The notes: a model not told the origin generated them from the sequence alone. DNA of 64,000 nucleotides from Cololabis saira (GCF_033807715.1 NC_084591.1:49398415-49462414), one strand, 5' to 3'; positions 24,194 through 38,859 are shown, counted from the stretch's first letter. Numbers and translations: made by a program.

Positions 24194-24529
24194 ATACAGA
24201 CGCAATCAAAATCCACGCAAAAACTTTCAGGCTTGGTAAATCTCATTGCGCGTGGTAAATGGACCAATTTGCATCTTTCCCTCCCAGTATTTAGTGATTT
24301 CTGGTGGGTACGCCCCATATTGATTATTCATCAGGGCAAAAGTACTAAATAGATTGCGTGTGCTATTTTGCGCATTTGAGAGACGCAGTCCTCTTTGCAC
24401 GCTGTTAGTAGATCAGCTGGCACTTTGGTTTGCGGGTGCTGTCAAGTTTGCACACGTTTTTACACACGCAAACCTTTAGTAAATCGGGCCCCAAGAGTTA
24501 CAAGATCCATGAGAATCAATTACTTTTTT

Positions 24530-24785
24530 TTACATGCAGTCAAAATTCGGGTTATTGCTAATATTCCGGGTACGGAAACATTCAGGATATTCCGTTTTCA
24601 TGGTAATTAATCATTCAGGATATCTGGATCAAACCAGCGACGCACGGAGAACATCATGACGCAATTACCGTCATTTCCGCTTCTTCTTCCTGTATCCAAA
24701 TTCAAAACAAATGCTGCTTCCGCAACTTTTTGCTCACCTTCTTGTAAATCTGGCTATCCCGGTACTTTCTAACAAATACATTCAT
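24530..24785. mobile_element. Partial Mutator-like repeat (TACATGCAGTCAAAATT family)
   Basis: Starts TTTACATGCAGTCAAAATTC and continues through GGATATCTGGATCAAACCAG and CTTGTAAATCTGGCTATCCC. Matches the outer half of the copies at 48603-49207 and 50026-51783; the other half is missing. Confidence 0.7.
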
Positions 24786-25004
24786 TATGTAAGAAGTCAC
24801 TTTCAGAAGGTGCTAATGTTCATTAAACAAAAAAAGAGTCTCATCTGGATGAAGTAACCCTTTTAAAAAGGCTTGGGTCATATTCATACACGTTTTATCG
24901 AGTTCTCTCTGTGTATTAGGTCAGAAGACGTGACCTATTTGTTATCTGTCACGTGCACCTTAGCTCCATCCACTTCATATCGCAACGATTAAAAAAACAA
25001 ACAA

Positions 25005-26198
<1,194 letters not shown>

Positions 26199-26876
26199 AC
26201 ACCCACCACCTCCAGGACACTCCCCACTGTCCCCCACCACCTCCAGGAAGCTCCCCACTGTCCCCCACCACCTACAGGAAGCTCCCCACTGTCCCCCACC
26301 ACCTCCAGGACACTCCCCACCGTCCCCCACCACCTCCAGGACACTCCCCACCGTCCCCCACCACCTCCAGGACACTCCCCACCGTCCCCCACCACCTCCA
26401 GGACACTCCCCACCGTCCCCCACCACCTCCAGGAAACTCCCCACTGTCCCCCACCACCTCCAGGAAAGTCCCCACTGTCCCCCACCACCTCCAGGACACT
26501 CTCCACCGTCCCCCACCACCTCCAGGAAACTCCGCACTGTCCCCCACCACCTCCAGGAAAGTCCCCACTGTCCCCCACCACCTCCAGGAAGCTCCCCACT
26601 GTCCCCCACCACCTCCAGGAAAGTCCCCACTGTCCCCCACCACCTCCAGGAAAGTCCCCACTGTCCCCCACCACCTCCAGGAAGCTCCCCACTGTCCCCC
26701 ACCACCTCCAGGAAAGTCCCCACTGTCCCCCACCACCTCCAGGAAGCTCCCCACTGTCCCCCACCACCTCCAGGAAGCTCCCCACTGTCCCCCACCACCT
26801 CCAGGAAGCTCCCCACTGTCCCCCACCACCTCCAGGAAGCTCCCCACCGTCCCCCACCACCTCCAGGAAGCTGCCC
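26199..26876. repeat. 31-bp minisatellite, ~22 copies, derived from Harbinger transposase code
   Basis: The unit on the minus strand is AGCTTCCTGGAGGTGGTGGG followed by GGACAGTGGGG. It translates as [11 protein letters not shown] in the frame continuing from the transposase fragment at 26877. Variants differ at AGCTT/ACTTT/AGTGT and at C/T in ACAGT/ACGGT. Because 31 is not a multiple of 3 and the unit has no stops, all three minus frames stay open. Confidence 0.9.
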
Positions 26877-27146
26877 CCTGGCGTAAAAACGTAGTGCAGC
26901 CAGTAACTGGACCTCCAGGCTCAGGGCGACATTGCACCAGGTTTCCCTCCGGATATGTGGAGACACCAACTTGATGAGGCGTTGTATCTCAGCCCGTGGA
27001 AGCCGGTACCTCATCTGGACAGCCCGGTCTGACAGCACGTCCAGGGGATTGAAGTGCTGACGCATCAATGCGTTCATATAAACAGTTCTGCTTCGCGCAC
27101 AGCAATGCGGTTGATTTGCAGCGAGAATATGCTGTATAGCAGCCAT
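26877..27146 (-). pseudogene. PIF/Harbinger transposase, amino-terminal fragment
   Basis: ATG at 27146 opens [20 protein letters not shown]. About 90 residues follow, including [25 protein letters not shown] and [15 protein letters not shown]. This is the N-terminal region of HARBI1-like transposases (helical domain before the DDE catalytic core). The next expected residues (…F-L-x-V-V-G-D) begin the 31-bp minisatellite, so the catalytic Asp/Asp/Glu part has been replaced by repeat DNA. The frame runs open for 723 codons only because the repeats lack stops. The intact protein would cut the element ends with help from a Myb-like partner, whose remnant lies at 27621-28330. Confidence 0.8.
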
Positions 27147-27620
27147 GGTATCTCACACGTGTGATAAATGATAGTCATGATGATCGTTTTATCTGTGCGT
27201 AATGCATAAAGCATATACAGGAACACACTTGTTATTCCTTATTTTTCTTTTTTTCCCCCTTTGCTGTCACCAATGAATGCTAAACAATATAAATCTAAAG
27301 TATAAAATAGATCAAAATTTGTGTGGGGTGCATTGTTTTAATATCTCATTGCTTGGTGTGATATTGATTTGCCTGACGCGCCTGGATCTGTGAGTCTTTG
27401 TTCACTAAGATGGTTGTAAAGACTGGGTCAGCAGCATCTTTCATTTCCTTCTTAATGAAAGAGAATATTAAGCTAAGCTATGTTTAAGGCGTTTTTCTTT
27501 CACAGGCTCCTCAAGAAGGTTTGAAAGAAGTCTTTTGCTGTTAAGAGCTACTTAACTGATCTGGGAAACCGGGCCAATGTCATCACATATCAGACTTATA
27601 ATATAATAGCGCTGATCGTG
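27147..27620. other. Intergenic spacer of the Harbinger remnant
   Basis: AT-rich, no coding signal. It lies between the two Harbinger genes on the same strand. Confidence 0.5.
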
Positions 27621-27670
27621 TCCCTCTGTGTTTGAAGCACAGCGTCAGTCAGGACTCTTGTGCTGCTCTT

Positions 27671-27712
27671 GCTGGTACTGGTACTGGTACTGGTACTGGT
27701 ACTGGTACTGGT
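27671..27712. repeat. (GGTACT)7 hexanucleotide repeat
   Basis: Seven GGTACT units. On the minus strand they read GTACCA, i.e. Val-Pro codons in frame with the Myb-like remnant. Confidence 0.9.
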
Positions 27713-27819
27713 ACTGCTGCTGCAGCCGCGGTGCAGGACACGCTGGGAACCTCCTCGTCACCCACCGCGACAACTGTAGAGTGACTGAGGACAGAACAAA
27801 TAAGTGCCGGGCCACTCTA

Positions 27820-28079
27820 CGGAGCCCCTAAAGGGACTCAGATTTGTTTTTAATATATAATGAGTTTTACGTGCGCGTGAAACCTTTACGCACGCGCGTA
27901 AGCCTAAATTATGGTTGCTCATTAAAACGGCGCGCACCTACGTCGTAGGGTACGCAGCGACGCGCACCTACGCCGTAGGCTCTGCGTTGGTGTGACGCGG
28001 AACCATAAATCAGCCTTAAAGGTTTCACGTAAAACTCATTATATATATAAAAAAAATCTGTGTCCCTTTAGGGGCTCCG
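27820..28079. mobile_element. TA-flanked foldback element CGGAGCCCCTAAAGGGAC
   Basis: Left end CGGAGCCCCTAAAGGGAC and right end GTCCCTTTAGGGGCTCCG, with TA on both sides (27818-27819 and 28080-28081). Arms of about 68 bp. The centre holds a second palindromic motif, AGCCTACGGCGTAGG with GGAACCATAAATCAGCCTTAA, which resembles the ends of the element at 54345-54885. It splits the Myb-like gene. Confidence 0.8.
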
Positions 28080-28599
28080 TACCTCTTGGCCTCCACCTTC
28101 AAATCACACCACTTCTTTTTTTTTCTGCACCATCTGTCCGTGGCACTCACAGCGTTTAGCACAGCAACGACGTGCTGCCACTCACTCGCTTTATATTATA
28201 CTATTTATATACTATTTATACTTTTACTGTGACCACCAAATAATGGTTTTCCTGTCCTCCACCTCATCCACAACATCTCCATCTCAGTCTCCGTGAAATT
28301 TAGTGGCACGGTGGCTCGACACGTCTCATTCATCCTGATGCACAAACAGACTGCAGGAAGCTGCTGCGCATGCTCAGCAGGTTCATTCATATGCAAATAC
28401 AGTCATGAACTACTTTGCATTGCCCATTTATGGTATGAAGTGGGCGTGTAGAGGGCGGGATATGAGGAGAATTCACCTGCGCAACCTTCCAGCTGGACTG
28501 TGATCTATAAAGCGAACATTGCGTGCAAGTGTGCGTGCACACGGTTTTATAAATCCGGATTTTTTTTTGCGCCCGCCATTTTCGGCTTTTGGGTTTACG

Positions 28600-28647
28600 T
28601 GCACTTTTAGTATGAATCCTACACACTATTTTATAAATGAGGCCCCT
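28600..28647. mobile_element. Harbinger-type terminus AGGGGCCTCATTTATAAA
   Basis: The minus strand reads AGGGGCCTCATTTATAAAAT, a terminus that I associate with fish Harbinger elements, just outside the Myb-like gene. It probably marks the right end of the transposon at 25-28.6 kb. A duplicate lies at 32507-32554. Confidence 0.55.
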
Positions 28648-29579
28648 GGTGATCAGTTTGGGGATTTTCCTCTCTTCAGCAGGAAGGCAATGCATTGTCC
28701 CACTCTGCCTACCGGTGGTTGTTACCTGACAGGCTTTGACTTTGAACTCAACAGGCCTCAAAACAACTTTATGTGGAACACCGCACTCAAATCTGTCCAA
28801 ATGTTTCAGTGAGACTTTGGTAGCGACGAAGCCGCTCCGCTTGATTGGTTGTCAGACCAGTCAGCTGATATAAGGACGTTGCATTAAAGTCGATCCTTGG
28901 TTGGATACGGGTTGCAACGTCAGACAACGTTAGACAATTTTACCTTACTATAATTAGACGTCACTCCAACGTTTTTAGCGATTTTAAAATCTATATCATA
29001 ATCCAGTTATAATCAAATGTTGGAATACAACGTTGTTCCAACCTCACACTAACTTCAGGTGTCTGCTATCACTGGAAACCATGAACCAATCATAGAGCAG
29101 GACGTAGTACGACGCTACTTTCTCCACTTTTTATTCGTGTATTTGTGGAAGACGAATGATTTAAAATGTGAGTGTATTTATCTGTATTAGTCACAACTGA
29201 ACGATATTCTTAGTTATTGTGAACGAGTTGAATGAAGTTCAACTTACCAGACTGTTTTGTTTCGCTTTATATGTTTTATCATGCCCCTTATAGCCCGGTG
29301 CGACTAATGTATAAAGTAACCTGTCCTGCTTAACTTATTCTTCATCACTCACATTCCAGCTTTCTTGCTTTGCAGTTAATAATAATACTAATACAGTTAA
29401 TAGAACTTATCAGCCGGACCGTCATGGGCCTTTTTTTTACTCTCATTTCCACCATACATTTTTCAGTCACATTGAGATCCAGATCGTGTGCTGGTCATAT
29501 CATTCAGTTAAATCCTTCACTGAAGTCATGTTTTCATTGTTTGCACTAAAGATAGATGTCCTCCCATGTTAAAATTGAT

Positions 29580-29621
<42 letters not shown>

Positions 29622-30450
29622 CCGTCATTCCACTATTTGTGTAGTGATGCCGCACTAACGGTTTCAGCGTTTTGTCTTGTGAAGAGTCATGATTTAGCAC
29701 TGGAAATAACTTTATTTCCTGTTCCTGTTTAGGTGTCAATGATGTCTGTTTTTACATTTAGTTTTTCAGCTCTGTCCTGATGATTTCACTACTTCCTTGG
29801 CTACCTTGAACTTTTGAGGTTACAATTTTCCCATTTTGTTTGTACTTCTTCCAAATGTGTAACCACTTGACTGGAAATCACCAACATCTGTGTTGAATTC
29901 GAATCTTTCTTAACGTCTGGAAGCCTTCTCTTTTAACTAAACCGCCTATCATTTGTTTTTCTTCTCCAAAACATCAGCCGAATCCACATCCTCTAAGAGT
30001 GGCAATTCGATTTATTTAAAGCCAAGCGATTGGCGGTCCCATTGAAGCACCTTGTCGTCCTCGGTTCAGCTCCGGCAGCCCCCGGTGTGGAAGTCATTTG
30101 CGTAGCGACTCATGAAATTAGGACATTTTGGGCAGATTTGATGAATCAATATTAGTCAGCATCAGTACTGGAGTTGTAAAATAAAATCAGGGGGGATGGT
30201 GGATTTTATCATATGGGGACAGATAATTTGTGCTGATTACAAATAATATAATATATTACAAATAATAGCAGTGACCAAAACAGCTGCAGAAATACTGCAG
30301 GAATGACATAGCAGCAGTTAAATGCAGCCTTCTGTAAGCTTTAAATATCCACTGGGCTTACATCAAATACATCAAAACACAACAATAAAAAACACTTTTC
30401 TGAACTTATCAATATGACTCTGTCCTTCACAGGATAATTAAAATTGATCA

Positions 30451-30770
30451 CTGCAAAAACTCACAATCTTAACAAGAATATTTGTCTTATTTCTAGTTAA
30501 AATGTCTTATTTTAGTAAAAAAAATCTCTTTACGCTTAAAACAAGACTCATCACTTGATAAAACAACAATTTTCACCTGTTTCAAGTAGATTTTCACTTG
30601 AAATAAGTAGAAAAATCTGCCAGTGGAACAAGATTGTTTTGCTTGTAATGAGAAGATAAATCTTGTCCCACTGGCAGATTTTTCTACTTATTTCAAGTGA
30701 AAATTTACTTGAAACAGGTGAAAATTGTCAAATAAGTAATTTTTCTGGTGTTGTTTTTCTGGTGATGACT
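30451..30770. mobile_element. Foldback element, CACTGCAAAAAC family
   Basis: Starts CACTGCAAAAACTCACAATC. Inside, CACCTGTTTCAAGTAGATTT and CAAGATTGTTTT are mirrored by their inverses across a central hairpin. Copies: 34351-34670 (in the duplicate) and 43110-43320. Non-coding. Confidence 0.75.
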
Positions 30771-30992
30771 CTAAATGTTGTATAATGTTGTGAAATAGCA
30801 GTAAAACTACATTCATTGATTAAATTACATAAGGGATGGAAAGGAGGGATGGAAGTTTTACAGGTGGGATGATTTGAACCGATTTTATTTCAGACACATG
30901 AAATTAGGACATTTTGGGCAGATTTGATGAATGAATGTAAATCAATATTAGTCAGCATACATAAGCTAAGTCAGTCAGGATTTAAAAAAGCC

Positions 30993-31496
30993 AACAGTGA
31001 CGGCTCTGCTCGCCCTGGTCACGGGCAACACAGGGCCGTGCTGTACGAGGAAAAGGGTGCATTCTCCTGGAAACCTAGGAGGAAGTCACATGGAGTTTGT
31101 CCACTTCTCCTCGTGCAACCTGAGGTGGTCACAAGTGGAATGACATTCACATCACACAAATATGCACATCCTAAGGAAACAAACAATTGGCCTTTTGGAA
31201 GATATTGGCTCCAAAAAGTAAAAATCAGTGATAAAAATGTTTCGGGCATAGCTCATTAGACCATCAAACATAGTAAGTGCAGATCAAAGAGATTTAAATC
31301 CCACAAAAAAAGGTTTAGGGGACAAATCAAATCTGGGCGAACATGCAACAAACATCATCAAACATGTTGTGGTGGAAGAACCTGTGGAGGAAAAATACTA
31401 AAGTAGAATTCTGATCCAGGTTGATATCAGAGACTGGTGGTCCTATTACAGGAAATTAGAATATTGTGATTTTCTGTAATGCAATTACAAAAACAA
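30993..31496. other. Duplicated flank B, copy 1, ending in a foldback stub
   Basis: Matches 36727-37242 apart from small deletions (24 bp near 31001). The last 50 bases (31446-31496) are the left end of the CAGGACTGTCTCAG foldback family, cut by the next element. Open frame 30924-31259 has no recognisable domain. Confidence 0.7.
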
Positions 31497-32225
31497 TTAA
31501 AGCTGCAAGCAGCGATGAACGGGCCCTCGCACTCACGGCCACCGCCCCCCATAAGCATATCAGAAATGACACCACCCACGACTTCCTATGTCAAACCATT
31601 AAAAAGTTATAGAAAAGAGAGAAAAAAGGGACAACCAATCAGAAGAAGGGGCGGGGCTAATTTAAGCCAATGAAGGTCAAGGACTCCATACAGAATCTGA
31701 TGACACCACCCACGACTCTCTATGTCAAAACATTCAAAAGTTATAGCAGGAAATAGGGACAACCAATCAGAAGAAGGGGCGGGGCTAATTTTCACTAATT
31801 ATGATCAAGGACTCAATACCGAGTTTCATGACAGCACCCACGACTCTTTATGTCAAACCATTCAAAGGTTATGGCAAAAGTATTCTAGGGGGTGCTGTTG
31901 AGCCGTTAGGCCACGCCCATTAATTAATTATTTTAATTAATTAATGTTAATACGGCCCGAACCGTAACGTGCACCCAGGTGTGTTATACATCAAAATGTG
32001 CGTCTCCATCCTGCGACGTTACTTTTCTCTTTCAAAAGCGCTACCGTGGCGACGATAGACGCCAAGCGTGCCCCAACTTCATCTGATTGGTCGATATCTG
32101 ATAGTTCCTACTTTCTGCCATAACTTTTGAATGGTGTGATATAGAGAGTCGTGGCTGGTGTCATCCGCTAAATGTCCAGGCCTGAAGAATCTTCATGCAA
32201 GTCATACAAGCTTCCACTGCAGCCT
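31497..32225. repeat. Hybrid of two head-to-head TTAAAGCTGCAAGCAGCG elements
   Basis: 31497-31918 is plus-oriented; 31946-32225 matches the minus-oriented copy at 39405-39685. They meet at a palindromic AT junction (31919-31945). The internal ~135-bp unit (GACACCACCCACGACT…) is tandemly present three times here, but once in the copy at 37243. The right end is cut by the duplication joint at 32225/32226. Confidence 0.7.
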
Positions 32226-33486
32226 ACACGTCTCATTCATCCTGATGCACAAACAGACTGCAGGAAGCTGCTGCGCATGCTCAGCAGGTTCATTCATATG
32301 CAAATACAGTCATGAACTACTTTGCATTGCCCATTTATGGTATGAAGTGGGCGTGTAGAGGGCGGGATATGAGGAGAATTCACCTGCGCAACCTTCCAGC
32401 TGGACTGTGATCTATAAAGCGAACATTGCGTGCAAGTTTGCGTGCACACGGTTTTATAAATCCGGATTTTTTTTTGCGCCCGCCATTTTCGGCTTTTGGG
32501 TTTACGTGCACTTTTAGTATGAATCCTACACACTATTTTATAAATGAGGCCCCTGGTGATCAGTTTGGGGATTTTCCTCTCTTCAGCAGGAAGGCAATGC
32601 ATTGTCCCACTCTGCCTACCGGTGGTTGTTACCTGACAGGCTTTGACTTTGAACTCAACAGGCCTCAAAACAACTTTATGTGGAACACCGCACTCAAATC
32701 TGTCCAAATGTTTCAGTGAGACTTTGGTAGCGACGAAGCCGCTCCGCTTGATTGGTTGTCAGACCAGTCAGCTGATATAAGGACGTTGCATTAAAGTCGA
32801 TCCTTGGTTGGATACGGGTTGCAACGTCAGACAACGTTAGACAATTTTACCTTACTATAATTAGACGTCACTCCAACGTTTTTAGCGATTTTAAAATCTA
32901 TATCATAATCCAGTTATAATCAAATGTTGGAATACAACGTTGTTCCAACCTCACACTAACTTCAGGTGTCTGCTATCACTGGAAACCATGAACCAATCAT
33001 AGAGCAGGACGTAGTACGACGCTACTTTCTCCACTTTTTATTCGTGTATTTGTGGAAGACGAATGATTTAAAATGTGAGTGTATTTATCTGTATTAGTCA
33101 CAACTGAACGATATTCTTAGTTATTGTGAACGAGTTGAATAAAGTTCAACTTACCAGACTGTTTTGTTTCGCTTTATATGTTTTATCATGACCCTTATAG
33201 CCCGGTGCGTCTAATGTATAAAGTAACCTGTCCTGCTTAACTTATTCTTCATCACTCACATTCCAGCTTTCTTGCTTTGCAGTTAATAATAATACTAATA
33301 CAGTTAATAGAACTTATCAGCCGGACCGTCATGGGCCTTTTTTTTACTCTCATTTCCACCATACATTTTTCAGTCACATTGAGATCCAGATCGTGTGCTG
33401 GTCATATCATTCAGTTAAATCCTTCACTGAAGTCATGTTTTCATTGTTTGCACTAAAGATAGATGTCCTCCCATGTTAAAATTGAT

Positions 33487-33522
<36 letters not shown>

Positions 33523-34893
33523 CCGTCATTCCACTATTTGTGTAGTGATGCCGCACTAACGGTTTCAGCGTTTTGTCTTGTGAAGAGTCATGATTTAGCA
33601 CTGGAAATAACTTTATTTCCTGTTCCTGTTTAGGTGTCAATGATGTCTGTTTTTACATTTAGTTTTTCAGCTCTGTCCTGATGATTTCACTACTTCCTTG
33701 GCTACCTTGAACTTTTGAGGTTACAATTTTCCCATTTTGTTTGTACTTCTTCCAAATGTGTAACCACTTGACTGGAAATCACCAACATCTGTGTTGAATT
33801 CGAATCTTTCTTAACGTCTGGAAGCCTTCTCTTTTAACTAAACCGCCTATCATTTGTTTTTCTTCTCCAAAACATCAGCCGAATCCACATCCTCTAAGAG
33901 TGGCAATTCGATTTATTTAAAGCCAAGCGATTGGCGGTCCCATTGAAGCACCTTGTCGTCCTCGGTTCAGCTCCGGCAGCCCCCGGTGTGGAAGTCATTT
34001 GCGTAGCGACTCATGAAATTAGGACATTTTGGGCAGATTTGATGAATCAATATTAGTCAGCATCAGTACTGGAGTTGTAAAATAAAATCAGGGGGGATGG
34101 TGGATTTTATCATATGGGGACAGATAATTTGTGCTGATTACAAATAATATAATATATTACAAATAATAGCAGTGACCAAAACAGCTGCAGAAATACTGCA
34201 GGAATGACATAGCAGCAGTTAAATGCAGCCTTCTGTAAGCTTTAAATATCCACTGGGCTTACATCAAATACATCAAAACACAACAATAAAAAACACTTTT
34301 CTGAACTTATCAATATGACTCTGTCCTTCACAGGATAATTAAAATTGATCACTGCAAAAACTCACAATCTTAACAAGAATATTTGTCTTATTTCTAGTTA
34401 AAATGTCTTATTTTAGTAAAAAAAATCTCTTTACGCTTAAAACAAGACTCATCACTTGATAAAACAACAATTTTCACCTGTTTCAAGTAGATTTTCACTT
34501 GAAATAAGTAGAAAAATCTGCCAGTGGAACAAGATTGTTTTGCTTGTAATGAGAAGATAAATCTTGTCCCACTGGCAGATTTTTCTACTTATTTCAAGTG
34601 AAAATTTACTTGAAACAGGTGAAAATTGTCAAATAAGTTATTTTTCTGGTGTTGTTTTTCTGGTGATGACTCTAAATGTTGTATAATGTTGTGAAATAGC
34701 AGTAAAACCACATTCATTGATGAAATTACATAAGGGATGGAAAGGAGGGATGGAAGTTTTACAGGTGGGATGATTTGAACCGATTTTATTTCAGACACAT
34801 GAAATTAGGACATTTTGGGCAGATTTGATGAATGAATGTAAATCAATATTAGTCAGCATACATAAGCTAAGTCAGTCAGGATTTAAAAAAGCC
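32226..34893. repeat. Tandem segmental duplication, copy 2
   Basis: Second copy of 28319-30992, beginning abruptly inside the Harbinger remnant sequence. It ends where the poly-A-tailed element at 34894 has inserted. Confidence 0.9.
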
Positions 34894-36724
<1,831 letters not shown>

Positions 36725-37242
36725 CCAACAGTGACTGTGAGGTGGGTGTTTTCCCTCCCGGCTCTGCTCGCCCTGGTCAGGGGCAACACAGGGCCGTGCA
36801 GTACGAGGAAAAGGGTGCATTCTCCTGGAAACCTAAGAGGAAGTCACATGGAGTTTGTCCACTTCTCCTCGTGCAACCTGAGGTGGTCACAAGTGGAATG
36901 ACATTCACATCACACAAATATGCACATCCTAAGGAAACAAACAATTGGCCTTTTGGAAGATATTGGCTCCAAAAAGTAAAAATCAGTGATAAAAATGTTT
37001 CGGGCATAGCTCATTAGACCATCAAACATAGTTAGTGCAGATCAAAGAGATTTAAATCCCACAAAAAAAGGTTTAGGGGACAAATCAAATCTGGGCGAAC
37101 ATGCAACAAACATCATCAAACATGTTGTGGTGGAGGAAAAATACTAAAGTAGAATTCTGATCCAGGTTGATATCAGAGACTGGTGGTCCTATTACAGGAA
37201 ATTAGAATATTGTGATTTTCTGTAATGCAATTACAAAAACAA

Positions 37243-38048
37243 TTAAAGCTGCAAGCAGCGATGAACGGGCCCTCGCACTCACGGCCACCGCCCCCCATAA
37301 GCATATCAGACATGACACCACCCACGACTTCCTATGTCAAACCATTCAAAGGTTATGGCAAAAGTATTCTAGGGGGCGCTGTTGAGCCGTTAGGCCACGC
37401 CCATTAATGCAAACCATGAAATATCAAATTTATCACCAGGCCTGGCTTGCATGCAAAATTTGGTGCCTTTTGGGGAACTATCAAATATGGACCAATCAGA
37501 TGAAGGGGGGGCGCGCTTTTTGGCGTCTAGTGTCGACACGGTAACACTTTTGAAAGAGAAAAGCAATGCGTGTAGTCGCAGGATGGAGACGCACATTTTG
37601 ATGTATAACACACCTGGGTGCACGTTACGGTTTGGGCGGTATTAATTGCCGAAGGAATGGCAAAAATTACGCCAAAATGACACGATTAATTCAAAATGGC
37701 CGACATCCTGTTTGGTTTCGGCCATGGCGCCAAGAGACTTTTCTTTAAGTTGCGACATGATACAGGTGTGTAGCGATTTTCGTGCATGTACGTCAAACCG
37801 TATTGTGGGGCTTGAGGCACAAAGTTTTCCGGGGGGCGCTGTTGAGCCATTTTGCTACGCCCATTAATGCAAACCATCAAATATCAAATTTTTCGCCAGG
37901 CCTGGTTTGCCTGCAAAATTTGGCGACTTTTTGGGCACGTTTAGGGGGCCAAAAAGGCCCTCCTTTCGTCAGAAGAAAAAAAAAGAAATAAAAAAAAAAT
38001 TCCTACAGATACAATAGGGCCTTCGCACTGAAGGTGCTCGGGCCCTAA
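37243..38048 (+). repeat. TTAAAGCTGCAAGCAGCG element, complete copy
   Basis: Starts TTAAAGCTGCAAGCAGCG and ends AAGGTGCTCGGGCCCTAA. Internal blocks: AGGGGGCGCTGTTGAGCC (two occurrences), CACGCCCATTAATGCAAACC, CAGGCCTGG and a hairpin-prone CCTTCGCACTGAAGG near the 3' end. No open frame. The CTAA end after a small hairpin is Helitron-like, but the TC start is missing, so the class stays open. Confidence 0.75.
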
Positions 38049-38189
38049 AAATGTCATACATTCTGGATTCATTACAAATCAGCTGAAATATTGCAAGCCT
38101 TTTATTATTTTAATATTGCTGATCATGGTTTACAGCTTAAGAAAACTCAAATATCCTATCTCAAAAAATTTGAATATTCTGGGAATCTT

Positions 38190-38627
38190 TTTTTTTTTTC
38201 CAACAATATCTTTATTTGTTTTTTCAAAATCTTTCCAATAATACAAAAGTAAGAGTGCTCTTATACACAAAAGGAAATATCAAGGGCCGCTGAACTACTG
38301 CCCAGCAATCGAATCATATTTCTTACAACTCAGATATTTATAAGATATCATAACGCAACACTCAATTTAGGTTTAAATGAGAAAAGGAAAGAGAAAAAGA
38401 AAGAAAAAGAAAAAATAAATAAAACCCCAAACAAAACAAAAAATAACAAATCAAAACAACAAAGGTTTCTCTGTTTTTGAAAGGTTAGCCCAAAGTATTT
38501 CAGCATTGTGCTCAATCCAGAAATACAAACTCAAATATACAATTCGCACAGTAAAGAAATCAAGTATCAAAAGAAAGGAAATGTAGGAATACTGCAGAGG
38601 ATCAGCTACGACTCATCCGCCCCACTC
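38190..38627 (-). mobile_element. Poly-A retroelement insert with 16-bp target duplication
   Basis: Flanked by ATATTCTGGGAATCTT (38174-38189 and 38628-38643). The T-run at its left end is a minus-strand poly(A) tail. 438 bp, non-coding, A-rich. A typical L1-type 5'-truncated insertion. Confidence 0.85.
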
Positions 38628-38859
38628 ATATTCTGGGAATCTTAATCTTAAAATGTAAACCATAATCAGCAATATTAAAATAATAAAAGGCTTGTAATAT
38701 TTCAGTTGATTTGTAATGAATCCAGAATGTATGACATTTTTGTTTTTTTATTGCATTACAGAAAATAAAGAACTTTATCACAATATTCTAATTTTCTGAG
38801 ACAGTCCTGTAGAAGTGCTTTAAGTGAAACGGGTCAACAATTATGGAAAGTGCGCAATT

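Larger units (their letters stand above)
21855..24491. mobile_element. PIF/Harbinger-like element, GGGCCCGATTTACTAA termini
   Basis: Left end GGGCCCGATTTACTAA, right end TTAGTAAATCGGGCCC, with CAA on both sides (21852-21854 and 24492-24494). A 3-bp duplication and such termini fit PIF/Harbinger. Subtracting two nested elements leaves roughly 0.8 kb without transposase, so it is non-autonomous. Confidence 0.75.
27621..28330 (-). pseudogene. PIF/Harbinger Myb/SANT-like partner gene (NAIF1-like), broken
   Basis: From 28320 down, the minus strand encodes NFTETEMEML, then after a one-base loss a W-M-R-W reading that in the right frame is VDEVEDRKT-like, and GGHSKSI. Further on come AVSATDRWCRKKKKKW and CDLKVEAKR. 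This is the trihelix/SANT-type DNA-binding domain of the second Harbinger protein, which brings transposase to DNA. A 260-bp foldback element interrupts it right after EAKR. Coding-like sequence resumes beyond (VARHL…, VAVGDEEVPSVSC) and ends in a Val-Pro run encoded by a hexanucleotide repeat (27671-27712). Confidence 0.65.
28319..30992. repeat. Tandem segmental duplication, copy 1
   Basis: Almost identical to 32226-34893; by eye about ten single-base differences and a different ATC count. It includes a Harbinger right end (28319-28647), an (ATC)n array (29581-29619), a foldback element (30451-30760) and otherwise unrecognised DNA. No gene inside that I can support. Confidence 0.9.
37193..38811. 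mobile_element. Foldback element (CAGGACTGTCTCAG family) carrying two insertions
   Basis: The outer parts, 37193-37242, 38049-38189 and 38628-38811, together make one foldback copy. Interruptions are the TTAAAGCTGC element (37243-38048) and a poly-T-flanked insert (38190-38627). The right end is …GAGACAGTCCTGTA. Confidence 0.8.
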
